Below the pieces are notes generated by a model that saw only the letters and a program-made list of their open reading frames with translations, was not told the origin of the DNA and made no database searches. This document shows, in pieces, positions 24,389 through 33,884 of a stretch of DNA of 64,000 nt. The DNA is from DATCHW01 sp036508135 (GTDB lineage Bacteria > Bacteroidota > Ignavibacteria > Tepidaquicellales > Tepidaquicellaceae), in the NCBI GenBank assembly GCA_036508135.1, contig DATCHW010000024.1:62001-126000 (forward strand). Direction: 5' to 3'. The position numbers and the translations under genes are program-made. Within the stretch, counting starts at the first letter, position 1, and each line of letters begins with the position of its first letter.

Positions 24389-24587
24389 CTTCTTTCTTTT
24401 TTACGTTTTAACTCTGACCTCTTACCTTTTACGTATTTAATTCCTATTATTAATTTCTAATTATTAATCGTTTATAATCTATTTGTAAAATATTTATAAA
24501 CACATATTGACTTTTTAGTTTATATCCTTTATTTTTGTATCAGCCATATATAATTATGGTAAACTTTAAAATTATGAGTTTTTTACA

Positions 24588-25121
24588 ATGTATACCGATA
24601 CTCAAAAAAATGAATTTGTTACACTACGAGCCGAAGGTCTCTCCTTCGATAAAATAAGCTCGAAAATGGGGATTCCTAAATTAACTCTTATCCGTTGGTC
24701 CCGGGAAAAGAAAAAAGATATTGATTCCCTTAAAGAAGCCGCATTTGAATCCATTATGGAATCTCTTAAAATTGACTCTGCTTCACGTCTTCAAATGCTT
24801 TCCGACGACTTGAATAAAATTAATAATGACCTGAGAAACGATTCATTATGTTATCTGAGTCTTAGCGAAAAGCTGAAATTCAAAATAAAACTTATTAATG
24901 AAATCTCCAAATTTGATTCCACAAATAGGATTAATGAAAATATAGATACTGATTCAAATATCGAGAAGCAAGATGATAAAAGTTCCGAAACTATCCTTCA
25001 GGAAGAAAGAAAAAAAATAACAAAAAAACTTATGAATATCCCCGGCGTTAAGGATTATATCGCATCCGAAAAAAAAGCCAACAAAACACTAAATTTATTC
25101 AATAACCAAAATGATGATTAA
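24588..25121 (+). CDS. Small HTH protein (terminase-small-subunit/transposase-like N-terminus)
   Basis: A 177-residue protein. Residues 1-40 form a helix-turn-helix of the homeodomain-like type: FVTLRAEGLSFDKISSKMGIPKLTLIRWSRE, as in phage terminase small subunits and transposase orfA proteins. The rest is acidic, Lys/Asp/Asn-rich and helical, probably coiled. No catalytic domain is present. It could be a phage or IS remnant or a stand-alone DNA-binding protein; no terminase large subunit or transposase follows. A GC-rich hairpin terminator ends it. Confidence 0.6.
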   Translation: MYTDTQKNEFVTLRAEGLSFDKISSKMGIPKLTLIRWSREKKKDIDSLKEAAFESIMESLKIDSASRLQMLSDDLNKINNDLRNDSLCYLSLSEKLKFKIKLINEISKFDSTNRINENIDTDSNIEKQDDKSSETILQEERKKITKKLMNIPGVKDYIASEKKANKTLNLFNNQNDD

Positions 25122-25137
25122 TTTATTTAATATCAGA

Positions 25138-25158
25138 CAAGGGGGCACGCCCCCCTTG
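25138..25158 (+). terminator. Hairpin terminator after the HTH gene
   Basis: CAAGGGGG-CACG-CCCCCCTTG just after the stop codon of the HTH gene, a strong GC-rich stem in AT-rich surroundings. No clean T-tract follows, so Rho-independent action is likely but not certain. Confidence 0.55.
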
Positions 25159-25381
25159 CTTAATTCTGGACATTTTTTTGTTACGTTCCAAAATGATTCT
25201 ATCCTGATACCAATTTTTTTTGTTTTCGTAAGTACATTAATAATTAACCATTTAACTTTTTTGTGGTATCATTTTCGCAATGTTCTTTAACATAAATTAT
25301 TATAATTTGCAGAATTAAGTTTTTAACAATTGATACCATTTTTGTTACCAAATTTGATACCGGTGCAAGAACTAAAGAAAC

Positions 25382-25410
25382 AAATTGCATATTCAAAGCA
25401 ATTGAAAAGC
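25382..25410 (+). repeat. 29-bp direct repeat, right copy (candidate att site)
   Basis: Matches 15317-15345 at 28 of 29 positions, same orientation, 10.1 kb apart. It lies 80 bp before tRNA-Val. The rest of 25159-25490 holds no gene but four TGATACC/GGTATCA boxes. Confidence 0.6.
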
Positions 25411-25490
25411 GAGCAACAAATGATATCGAAAGTATTAAAACTGGTTTGAAATTATGGTTTTAAAAACATATTTTTGTACTCATTCTTTTC

Positions 25491-25564
25491 GGGCGATTAG
25501 CTCAGTTGGTTAGAGCACTTCGTTTACACCGAAGGGGTCTGAGGTTCGAATCCTTAATCGCCCA
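25491..25564 (+). tRNA. tRNA-Val(UAC)
   Basis: A 74-nt cloverleaf: acceptor stem GGGCGAT/ATCGCCC fully paired, D arm GCTC...GAGC, anticodon stem CTTCG/CGAAG with loop TTTACAC (anticodon TAC), T arm TGAGG/CCTTA with TTCGAAT. CCA is not encoded. The livM reading frame starts only 12 bp downstream, and the accessory island ends 80 bp upstream. Confidence 0.97.
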
Positions 25565-25575
25565 CAAGTGTTTTG

Positions 25576-26635
25576 ATGGACAAATTAAATCCCAATTCCT
25601 ATTTTTACTAATCATAAAAATAAAATTTTTTTTCTTGTTTCCATTGCCTTAGTTTTTATTATCAACCTCTTCGAATCCTCTATAGATACTTTTTATTTCC
25701 GCTTAATAATATACATTGGTATTAATATTATTCTGGCTTCGAGCCTTAACCTGATTAACGGATTTACCGGACAATTTTCTTTAGGGCATGCCGGATTTAT
25801 GGCAATCGGAGGTTACGTTTCCCTTTCATTATCGACCTATTTTGCCCCCTTTTTCCAAAATCTTTTTGGCACCGCCGGATTTGGAACGGCTGCTACATTT
25901 CTTATACTTTTGATATCTGCCGGAGCCGCCGCGGCTGTTGCAGGGTTTATTGTAGGTGTCCCGTCTCTTCGGCTTAAAGGTGATTATCTTGCCATTACTA
26001 CACTTGGATTCGGAGAGATTATAAGAGTGATTATTCAGGGTCTCGATGTAGTGGGTGCTTCACAGGGATTCAGCAGAGTATATATGTACGAAAGTGGCAT
26101 CAAAAGTACACAGCTTATCGAAGGTCTTAATGAGAGCTTTGCGATATATACTGTTCCAAAATATACAAATTTTTTCTGGACATACTTTGTCGTGATTTTT
26201 GTGGTTTACTTCATTTATAGCCTGATTAATTCCACTTATGGCAGGGGTTTCCTTGCGGTGAAAGATGATGAAGTTGCCGCAGAATCTATGGGCATCAATA
26301 CGACTAAATTTAAAGTGTTAGCATTCGTTACAGGAGCTTTCTTTGCGGGTGTAGCCGGTTCGCTTTACGGACATTTTAATACATCCCTTATCCCTGAAGA
26401 ATTTAACTTTCTTAAATCCGTTGAAATTGTTGTTATGGTGATTGTAGGAGGTATGGGTAGTATTCCCGGAATGATAATTTCAGCGATAATTCTCACTCTA
26501 CTGCCGGAACTCTTACGCGGAGTTCAGGAATATAGAATGATAGTGTATGCTTTGATTCTGATTATTATGATGCTGACACGTCCACAGGGACTTTTTGGTT
26601 TAAAATTAAAATTAAGAAAAACAAAAAAGGTATAG
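25576..26635 (+). CDS. livM: Branched-chain amino-acid ABC permease LivM, apparent frameshift near N-terminus
   Basis: Inner-membrane permease for Leu/Ile/Val uptake with LivG and LivF. The conserved block GFTGQFSLGHAGF and the first hydrophobic helix lie upstream of the first in-frame ATG (25799), in a frame open from 25589 with no ATG, GTG or TTG start. An ATG at 25576 reads MDKLNPNSYF in the other frame; removing one T from the TTTTT at about 25602-25606 joins it to TNHKNKIFFLVSIALVF and restores a normal LivM. I therefore annotate 25576-26635 with a +1 frameshift (sequencing error, or a real mutation). The later domain has LRLKGDYLAITTLGFGEIIR and VVGGMGSIPG, both typical. Usually livH precedes livM; here tRNA-Val does. 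Confidence 0.8.
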
Positions 26636-26636
26636 T

Positions 26637-27419
26637 TTGTCATTATTAGATATAAAAAATTGTACTATGCAGTTCGGCGGTTTGTTGTGCGTTGATGATT
26701 TATCCACATCTCTGGAGAATAACGAATTAATAGGAATGATAGGTCCTAATGGAGCCGGCAAAACCACTGTATTTAATATGATAACCGGAGTTTACACTCC
26801 CACAAAAGGCGATATCAAGTTTAACGGCGAAAGCATTCTCGGTAAAAAAACCTTCGAGATTACTAAACTTGGAATATGCAGAACTTTCCAGAATATCCGG
26901 CTTTTCAATAGTCTGTCCGCACGGGATAATATTAAGGTATCATTTGTTTCCCGTTTAAAAGCAAATTATTTTTCGTCAATCATACAGCTTGGTAATTTTC
27001 ATAATGAAGAAAATACTGTCGATGATAAAATTGATGAACTTATGGAAATGTTTGATTTATCGAAGTATAAAAATGAGATGGCAAAATCTCTTCCGTATGG
27101 TCAGCAGAGGAAACTCGAAATTGTAAGGGCTCTCGCTACATCGCCAAAACTTCTTCTGCTTGATGAACCCGCTGCGGGAATGAACCCTACTGAAAAACAT
27201 GACCTTATGGATTTGATAAAAAGTCTCATATCAAAATTTAATATTTCAATTTTACTTATAGAGCATGATATGAACGTGATAATGGGAGTATGCGAAAGAA
27301 TATTTGTTCTGGAATACGGGAAGAAAATTGCTGAAGGAAATCCATTGGTAATACAGAATGATCCGAAAGTGATAGAAGCTTACTTGGGAGATGCAAAAAT
27401 TAAAATTCATAACGGATAA
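26637..27419 (+). CDS. livG: Branched-chain amino-acid ABC transporter ATPase LivG
   Basis: First ATPase subunit of the LIV transporter. The 260 residues match. Seen: Walker A GPNGAGKTT (36-44), a Q-loop in CRTFQNIRLF, signature LPYGQQRKLEI, Walker B LLLLDEPAAGM and a switch His in LIEHDMNVIMGVC. The GMNPTEKHDL segment is typical of LivG, not LivF. The start is TTG, 1 bp after the livM stop. It feeds directly into livF. Confidence 0.93.
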   Translation: MSLLDIKNCTMQFGGLLCVDDLSTSLENNELIGMIGPNGAGKTTVFNMITGVYTPTKGDIKFNGESILGKKTFEITKLGICRTFQNIRLFNSLSARDNIKVSFVSRLKANYFSSIIQLGNFHNEENTVDDKIDELMEMFDLSKYKNEMAKSLPYGQQRKLEIVRALATSPKLLLLDEPAAGMNPTEKHDLMDLIKSLISKFNISILLIEHDMNVIMGVCERIFVLEYGKKIAEGNPLVIQNDPKVIEAYLGDAKIKIHNG

Positions 27420-27420
27420 A

Positions 27421-28128
27421 ATGCTTTCTATTGAAAACCTGAATATTAATTACGGTTCAATCAAAGCGGTTAAAAACGTCAGTCTGAACGTTCCGGATAA
27501 ATCAATCGTAACTTTAATTGGTGCAAACGGAGCCGGTAAATCAACGATTCTAAGAACAATTTCCGGTTTAATAAAAGCAGTATCCGGTAAGATTACTTTT
27601 CTTGGAAAAAACATTTTCAATATTGCTCCAAGTAAGATTGTTAAAAGGGGAATTTCCCAGGCACCGGAAGGAAGATTAATATTTGCGAATCTTACGGTAC
27701 TGGAAAATCTTGAAATGGGTGCATACACAAGAAAAGATAAAACAGGAATAAAAGACGATATGGAACTCGTTTTCTCACTTTTCCCGAGATTAAAAGAAAG
27801 AATGAAACAACTGGGAGGAACTTTAAGCGGCGGTGAACAGCAAATGCTTGCAATATCAAGAGCATTGATGGCTAAACCGAAACTATTACTGCTTGACGAA
27901 CCTTCTTTAGGAATCGCTCCTATTTTAGTCAAGACAATTTTTGAAAAAATTGTTGCACTTAATAAAAACTCAGGAATCACTATCTTGCTGGTAGAACAAA
28001 ATGCTAACCTCGCACTATCCATTGCAGATTACGGATATGTACTTGAGACCGGAAGCATTAAACTCGAAGGAAAGGCAAGTGAATTAGCACAAAATGCAGA
28101 AATAAGAAAAGCCTATTTGGGCGAATAA
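27421..28128 (+). CDS. livF: Branched-chain amino-acid ABC transporter ATPase LivF
   Basis: Second ATPase subunit. The 235 residues from the ATG at 27421 (MLSIENLNINYGSI) match the family; an alternative ATG 30 bp upstream lies inside livG and is less likely. Seen: Walker A GANGAGKST, signature LSGGEQQMLAI, Walker B LLLLDEPSLGI and the LivF-typical QAPEGRLIFANLTVLENLEMGAY. It is followed at 34 bp by an aminotransferase that may act on the imported amino acids. The binding protein and LivH are not in the window. Confidence 0.94.
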   Translation: MLSIENLNINYGSIKAVKNVSLNVPDKSIVTLIGANGAGKSTILRTISGLIKAVSGKITFLGKNIFNIAPSKIVKRGISQAPEGRLIFANLTVLENLEMGAYTRKDKTGIKDDMELVFSLFPRLKERMKQLGGTLSGGEQQMLAISRALMAKPKLLLLDEPSLGIAPILVKTIFEKIVALNKNSGITILLVEQNANLALSIADYGYVLETGSIKLEGKASELAQNAEIRKAYLGE

Positions 28129-28162
28129 AAATAAAATTCGAAAACCTTAAAAATAAACTATT

Positions 28163-29317
28163 ATGAGATTAGCAAAAAAAATGGAAAACCTTGGTACTGA
28201 AACAGCTTTTGAAGTACTTGCAAAGGCAAAAAAGCTGGAAGCCGAAGGTAAGCATATTATTCACCTTGAAATCGGTGAACCGGATTTCACTACTCCGGAT
28301 AATATTATTCAGGCAGCGATCAAGTCTTTACAGGCAGGCGACACACATTACACCCCTTCAAACGGGACAATTGAATTGAGGACATCAATTGCAAAATATA
28401 TAAGCAAGACAAGAGGTACAAATGTAATACCTGATGAGGTTGTTGTTACACCCGGCGGCAAGCCAATTATGTTTTACACTATTATTGCTTTGATTGATGA
28501 AGGTGATGAAGTAATTTATCCTAACCCGGGATTCCCGATTTACGAATCTATGATTAATTTTATGGGCGGGAAAGCTGTTCCGATTCAATTAAAAGAAGAT
28601 AAGAACTTTGCTTTTGACCCTGAAGAACTAAGGAAATTGATTACTGATAAGACAAAATTGTTAATAATTAATAGTCCTCAAAATCCTACGGGTGGAATAT
28701 TGACCAGAGAAGCTGTTGAAAAAATTGCAGAAATAATAAAAGATAAAGATATAATGGTACTCAGTGATGAAATTTATAGCCGTTTGGTATTCGAAGGGGA
28801 CCCTTTCAGTATTACACAGATTCCCGGATTTAAAGACAGAACTATCATATTAGACGGTTTTTCAAAAACTTATGCAATGACGGGATGGAGAGCAGGTTAT
28901 GGAGTTATGAATACTGAGCTTGCACCAAAAATTGCAAAATTAATGACGAACAGTAACTCATGTAACAATGCATTTGTCCAGAAGGGTTGTATAGAAGCAT
29001 TAGAAGGACCTCAGGACGGTGCTGACAAAATGCGTGCGGAATTTATTGCCCGAAGAGAAATTATCGTAGAAGGATTAAATTCTATAAAAGGATTTTCGTG
29101 TATAATGCCGCACGGTGCATTTTATGCTTTCCCGAATATTACAAAAACAGGATATACATCCAAAGAACTGAATGACCACCTCTTGTACAAAGGAAACGTT
29201 GCCGCATTATCCGGAACGGCTTTCGGTGCTTTCGGAGAAGGTTATCTGCGGTTCTCTTATGCAAATTCAAGAGAAAATATTAAAGAAGCAATCAAAAGAA
29301 TTAAACAAGTATTATAA
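28163..29317 (+). CDS. Class I/II PLP-dependent aminotransferase (aspartate-type)
   Basis: Transaminates an amino acid with 2-oxoglutarate or a similar acceptor. The 384 residues match fold-type I subgroup I-gamma. Seen: LEIGEPDFTTP (substrate Arg/Gly region), YTPSNGTIELR, NSPQNPTGG (Asn contact with PLP), SDEIYSRL (PLP Asp/Tyr) and the Schiff-base lysine in DGFSKTYAMTGWRAGY. Aspartate, aromatic or branched-chain substrates are all possible; position after livMGF and before a glutamate dehydrogenase suggests amino-acid catabolism or nitrogen balance. Confidence 0.9.
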   Translation: MRLAKKMENLGTETAFEVLAKAKKLEAEGKHIIHLEIGEPDFTTPDNIIQAAIKSLQAGDTHYTPSNGTIELRTSIAKYISKTRGTNVIPDEVVVTPGGKPIMFYTIIALIDEGDEVIYPNPGFPIYESMINFMGGKAVPIQLKEDKNFAFDPEELRKLITDKTKLLIINSPQNPTGGILTREAVEKIAEIIKDKDIMVLSDEIYSRLVFEGDPFSITQIPGFKDRTIILDGFSKTYAMTGWRAGYGVMNTELAPKIAKLMTNSNSCNNAFVQKGCIEALEGPQDGADKMRAEFIARREIIVEGLNSIKGFSCIMPHGAFYAFPNITKTGYTSKELNDHLLYKGNVAALSGTAFGAFGEGYLRFSYANSRENIKEAIKRIKQVL

Positions 29318-29436
29318 ATTGATTTACTTTTATACTAAAAAAATGTTACTTTTTTTTAATTTTAATCTGTTTATTTTATTTCATAATTCTCTATTTAAAT
29401 AATCATTATAAACTAATCACAATTAAGGAGGGCTAA

Positions 29437-30798
29437 ATGTCCGATTACGTAAAAGATTTATTGAAAGAAGTAAAAGCAAAAAACCCAGCAGAACCTGAAT
29501 TTCATCAGGCAGTACAGGAAGTCGTAGAATCATTATCATTGGTTCTTGAAAGACATCCTGAATACCGTGCCGCAAAAATTCTCGAAAGAATAGTTGAGCC
29601 TGAAAGAGTTATTATGTTCAGAGTTCCATGGGTAGATGACCAGGGGCAAGTAAAAATCAACCGTGGTTTCAGAATCGAAATGAATAGTGCAATTGGACCT
29701 TACAAAGGTGGTTTAAGATTTCACCCGTCTGTCAATTTGGGTATTCTGAAATTCTTAGCCTTTGAACAGGTATTTAAAAACAGTTTAACAACGCTTCCAA
29801 TGGGCGGTGGTAAAGGCGGCTCAGACTTTGATCCTAAGGGAAAGAGCGATTTAGAAGTTATGAGATTCATTCAATCATTTATGAGTGAATTGTTCAGACA
29901 CATTGGTGCCGATACAGACATACCTGCCGGAGATATTGGTGTCGGCGGTAGAGAAATCGGTTTCTTATTCGGTCAGTACAAAAGATTAAGAAATGAATTT
30001 GTTGGTGTATTGACTGGAAAAGGATTGAATTGGGGCGGTTCATTGATACGTCCGGAAGCAACAGGATACGGTGCGGTTTATTTTGCAGCCGAGATGCTTG
30101 CAACAAGAGGAAAAAACCTCGAAGGTAAAAAATGCCTCGTTTCAGGCAGCGGAAACGTTGCTCAATATACGATTGAGAAGATTACTGCACTTGGTGGAAA
30201 AGCAGTAACTACTTCAGATTCGAATGGTTATATTTATGATGAAGAAGGTATCAACGCCGAAAAATTAGCATTCTTAATGGAACTTAAGAATGTTAAAAGA
30301 GGAAGAATAAAAGAATATTCCGATAAATTCAAGAAAGCCGTTTACACTCCTATCGATAGCAATTTAGATTACAATCCGCTTTGGAATCATAAAGCAGATT
30401 GTGCATTCCCGAGTGCGACACAAAACGAAATTAATGCAAAAGATGCGGCAAATCTTGTGAAGAATGGTGTTTATTCTGTTTCTGAAGGTGCTAATATGCC
30501 TACGACCATCGATGGTGTAAATATTTTCTTAGATTCAAAAATATTATACGGTCCGGGAAAAGCAGCTAATGCAGGCGGAGTATCAGTTTCAGGTCTCGAA
30601 ATGTCTCAAAATAGTATGAGATTACCATGGTCGCGAGAAGAAGTTGATAACAGATTACAAATGATTATGAAGAGCATTCACAAAACGTGTGTGGATTGCG
30701 CAGAGAGATTTGGTACACCCGGAAATTATGTTAACGGTGCAAATATCGGTGGATTCCTAAAAGTTGCGGATGCGATGTTAGATCAAGGCGTAGTATAA
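29437..30798 (+). CDS. gdhA: NADP-type glutamate dehydrogenase (hexameric, about 450 aa)
   Basis: Reversible amination of 2-oxoglutarate. The 453 residues match the long bacterial GdhA class. Seen: KGGLRFHPSVNLGILKFL, the catalytic PMGGGKGGSDFDPKGK, DIPAGDIGVGGREIGFLFGQYKR, and the cofactor-binding LVSGSGNVAQYTIEK. The start has an unusually good ribosome-binding site (AAGGAGGG, 6 bp before ATG), suggesting high expression. A hairpin terminator follows. A second, shorter glutamate dehydrogenase-family gene lies at 34091. Confidence 0.95.
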   Translation: MSDYVKDLLKEVKAKNPAEPEFHQAVQEVVESLSLVLERHPEYRAAKILERIVEPERVIMFRVPWVDDQGQVKINRGFRIEMNSAIGPYKGGLRFHPSVNLGILKFLAFEQVFKNSLTTLPMGGGKGGSDFDPKGKSDLEVMRFIQSFMSELFRHIGADTDIPAGDIGVGGREIGFLFGQYKRLRNEFVGVLTGKGLNWGGSLIRPEATGYGAVYFAAEMLATRGKNLEGKKCLVSGSGNVAQYTIEKITALGGKAVTTSDSNGYIYDEEGINAEKLAFLMELKNVKRGRIKEYSDKFKKAVYTPIDSNLDYNPLWNHKADCAFPSATQNEINAKDAANLVKNGVYSVSEGANMPTTIDGVNIFLDSKILYGPGKAANAGGVSVSGLEMSQNSMRLPWSREEVDNRLQMIMKSIHKTCVDCAERFGTPGNYVNGANIGGFLKVADAMLDQGVV

Positions 30799-30819
30799 GA
30801 AATACTTATTTATCATATT

Positions 30820-30848
30820 AAAGAGATGTCATAATTTGGCATCTCTTT
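30820..30848 (+). terminator. Rho-independent terminator after gdhA
   Basis: A 9-bp perfect stem AAAGAGATG/CATCTCTTT with an 11-nt loop, followed by ATTTTT, 22 bp after the gdhA stop. Confidence 0.8.
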
Positions 30849-30878
30849 ATTTTTAATATTCTATTTACAAGATATACA

Positions 30879-33800
30879 ATGCCTCAAAAGGAAAATGATA
30901 TTCTGAACTATCTTGACCCGTTATGGGTTGAACACGGATATGGGAACAGATTCCAGGGATTTCAGAATCTTATGCGCCTCAGGATCCGCGACATACTTCT
31001 CGTATCAAGCCTTTATGATTTATATCTTTTTGAAGAAGACGGAAGATTATATGAGCTTATAAGAAACGAATATCAGGGCTTACATCTGAGTCACTCACCG
31101 GAACTTACTCGTGTATCGAGTGGACAAGAGGCTATTGCTCTCGCAAAAGAAGAAAACAGATTCGATTTAATCATAACAACTTTGCACATCGAAGATATGA
31201 CTTCAATTAATTTTGCAAAATTAGTTAAAGAATCCGGTCTTTCTATTCCCGTCATACTTCTTGCACACGATAACAGGGAACTGAAATATCTTCTGCTAAA
31301 TCCAAATATGAATGTATTTGATAAAATATTTATTTGGCAGGGTGATTTCAGAATTATCATTGCAATTGTAAAATATCTTGAAGATAAAATGAATGTGGAC
31401 CACGATACGCGAATTGTCGGAGTCCAGTCTATAATATTAATTGAAGATAACGTCAGATATTATTCTTCATTTGTACCTATCATCTATACTGAACTTTTAA
31501 AGCAGTCTCAAAGACTGATATCCGAAGGCATTAACCTGACTCATAAATTCCTTCGTATGAGGGCAAGACCAAAAATATTGCTATGCTCTACTTATGAGGA
31601 AGCCTGGAATTATTATGAAAAATACAAAGAATATATTTTAGGAATAATCTCGGATATAGATTTTCCAAGAAATGGAGTTCAGGATCCTCTTGCAGGTGTT
31701 GAATTCGCAAAGAATGTAAGGGCTGAGCAGCCGGATATACCAATTCTCCTGATGTCTAATATGCATGAAAATGAAATTCCTGCAAAAGAAGTCGGTTCTG
31801 ATTTCGTACTGAAAGATTCGGCTTTATTATTAAACGAACTAAGACAGTTTATGTTCAATTATTTTAGTTTCGGAGATTTCGTTTTCAAAACCAAATCCGG
31901 AGCTGAAGTAGGAAGAGCGTCTGATTTAAAAAGTCTTGAGGAAAATTTAAAATTAGCACCGGATGAAAGTATATTATTTCACGGAGAGCGAAATCATTTT
32001 TCCAACTGGTTAAAAGCAAGAACCGAATTTTGGTTGGCACACCAGCTGCGTCCGAGAAGAGTTTCTGATTATAAATCTGTAACAGAACTCAGGGAAGATC
32101 TAATAAATTCTTTGAATCATTATAGAAATATCCGGCAGCGAGGTATAATAACAGATTTTGACAAGGAAACTTTTGATCCGGACAGCAGTTTTGCCCGGAT
32201 TGGAGGTGGTTCATTAGGTGGGAAAGCCAGAGGACTCGGGTTTGTTAATACATTGATGAATAATTATGATATCCGGAATAAATTTCCGGAAATTCAGATA
32301 TTTGTTCCATCAGCTGTAGTAATCGGTACTGATATTTTTGACCAGTTTTTAGATGACAATAAATTACGGAAATTTGCTATGGATTGCGATGACGATATTG
32401 AAATTACCAAACGCTTTCTTGAAGCAGAAAAATTCCCTGACGAAATTCTCGGAGAACTCGTCGGATTCCTTCAATTAATTCAAACACCTCTGGCGATCCG
32501 TTCTTCAAGTCTTTTAGAAGATTCACAATATCATCCGTTCGCAGGTGTTTATGAAACGTATATGATTCCGAATAATCATACAAATTCATTGGTAAGATTA
32601 AATGATCTGTTGAATAGTATTAAAAGAGTTTATGCTTCCACTTTTTATAAGAGCGCCAAAGATTATATCAAAATAACATCTTATCGCCTCGAAGAAGAAA
32701 AAATGGCGGTGATTATTCAGAAAACGGTAGGAACAAAATATGAAAACCGTTTTTATCCTGATTTTTCAGGAGTCGCAAAATCTTATAATTTTTATCCGAT
32801 AGTACCGCAAAAATCATCAGATGGAGTTGTATCTGTAGCACTTGGATTAGGAAAGCAGGTTGTTGATGGCGGAAATACGGTGAGGTTCTGTCCGAAATAC
32901 CCGACAAATCTTATACAATTTTATTCAGTAAAAGAAACATTAAACAGCAGCCAGAGAGATTTCTATGCATTGGTACTTGATGGAAATTCTGATTTCGGTT
33001 ATGATACTCACGATAAACTCTTAAATAAATTCGAACTTGATGTTGCAGAGAAAGATGGTACACTGAGTTTTATTGCAGCCACTTATTCACACGAAAATTA
33101 TGCTATATATGACGGACTTTCGAGAGTTGGTCCGCGGCTTGTTACTTTTGGACCATTGCTCAGAAATAAACTTTTTCCTCTTCCTGAAATTCTCAATCTT
33201 TTACTCGATATGGGTACCTGGGGGATGGGAACACCTGTAGAGATTGAGTTTGCAGTTAACATGAATATTGGTCAAACGAAACCAAAAGAATTTGGCTTAT
33301 TGCAGATGCGTCCGCTTGTAGTAAGCTTTGAAGCTGAGGAACTTGATATTGAATCATACGAAAAATCTCAATTAATCTGTCAAAGCAATCAGGTTTTAGG
33401 TAACGGGTCCATCAATGACATATATGATATTATTTTCGTGGATTATAATAAATTCGACCGTGCAAAAAGCATAGAAGTTGCTAAAGAAGTTAGTATGTTC
33501 AACAGAAAATTAATTGAACAAAATAAACCTTATCTTCTTATCGGCGTAGGACGTTGGGGGACTCTTGACCCATGGCTTGGTATACCTGTAACATGGGATC
33601 AGATAGCAGGTGCAAAAGCTATTATCGAGACAAGTTTCAAGGAAATGTCGGTTGAACCTTCACAAGGTTCTCATTTTTTTCAAAACATCACGTCATTTAT
33701 GATAGGATATTTTACAGTAAATGAATATACAAAGGGTTTTATCGATTGGGATTGGCTGTTAGAAAAAAAAACAGTGGAAGAGATGAATTTTACTAAACAC

Positions 33801-33884
33801 ATTTGTTTTAATTCCCCTATAGTAATTAAGATGAATGGTCATATTAACAAAGGAATAATTTTGAAACCGGAGGAGGAAAAATGA
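30879..33884 (+). CDS. Receiver-domain plus PEP-synthase-like (PPDK N-terminal) protein
   Basis: A 1001-residue cytosolic protein. Order: a first receiver-like domain (about 35-150, IRDILLVSSLYDLYLFEEDG, DLIITTLHIEDM), a second receiver (about 180-330, with acceptor-like Asp in GIISDIDFPRNG and LLMSN/VLKD blocks), then a pyruvate-phosphate-dikinase/PEP-synthase nucleotide-binding domain (about 440-870: GGGSLGGKARGLGF, LAIRSSSLLEDSQYHPFAG, LLQMRPLVV) and a conserved tail (VGRWGTLDPWLGIPV). The swivelling phosphohistidine domain and PEP-binding barrel of true PEP synthase are absent, so it is unlikely to be PpsA. It may phosphorylate something under phosphorelay control. It overlaps the zinc-ribbon gene by 4 bp. 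Confidence 0.85.
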   Translation: MPQKENDILNYLDPLWVEHGYGNRFQGFQNLMRLRIRDILLVSSLYDLYLFEEDGRLYELIRNEYQGLHLSHSPELTRVSSGQEAIALAKEENRFDLIITTLHIEDMTSINFAKLVKESGLSIPVILLAHDNRELKYLLLNPNMNVFDKIFIWQGDFRIIIAIVKYLEDKMNVDHDTRIVGVQSIILIEDNVRYYSSFVPIIYTELLKQSQRLISEGINLTHKFLRMRARPKILLCSTYEEAWNYYEKYKEYILGIISDIDFPRNGVQDPLAGVEFAKNVRAEQPDIPILLMSNMHENEIPAKEVGSDFVLKDSALLLNELRQFMFNYFSFGDFVFKTKSGAEVGRASDLKSLEENLKLAPDESILFHGERNHFSNWLKARTEFWLAHQLRPRRVSDYKSVTELREDLINSLNHYRNIRQRGIITDFDKETFDPDSSFARIGGGSLGGKARGLGFVNTLMNNYDIRNKFPEIQIFVPSAVVIGTDIFDQFLDDNKLRKFAMDCDDDIEITKRFLEAEKFPDEILGELVGFLQLIQTPLAIRSSSLLEDSQYHPFAGVYETYMIPNNHTNSLVRLNDLLNSIKRVYASTFYKSAKDYIKITSYRLEEEKMAVIIQKTVGTKYENRFYPDFSGVAKSYNFYPIVPQKSSDGVVSVALGLGKQVVDGGNTVRFCPKYPTNLIQFYSVKETLNSSQRDFYALVLDGNSDFGYDTHDKLLNKFELDVAEKDGTLSFIAATYSHENYAIYDGLSRVGPRLVTFGPLLRNKLFPLPEILNLLLDMGTWGMGTPVEIEFAVNMNIGQTKPKEFGLLQMRPLVVSFEAEELDIESYEKSQLICQSNQVLGNGSINDIYDIIFVDYNKFDRAKSIEVAKEVSMFNRKLIEQNKPYLLIGVGRWGTLDPWLGIPVTWDQIAGAKAIIETSFKEMSVEPSQGSHFFQNITSFMIGYFTVNEYTKGFIDWDWLLEKKTVEEMNFTKHICFNSPIVIKMNGHINKGIILKPEEEK

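Noticed and set aside
27391..27420. Upstream ATG for livF
   Set aside because: Lies within livG; LivF proteins begin with M-L-x-I/V-E-x-L as at 27421, so the downstream start fits the family better.
30879..33884. Calling the 1001-residue protein PEP synthase (ppsA)
   Set aside because: It has the nucleotide-binding domain motifs, but the phosphohistidine swivel and PEP-binding TIM barrel are absent and two receiver domains precede it.
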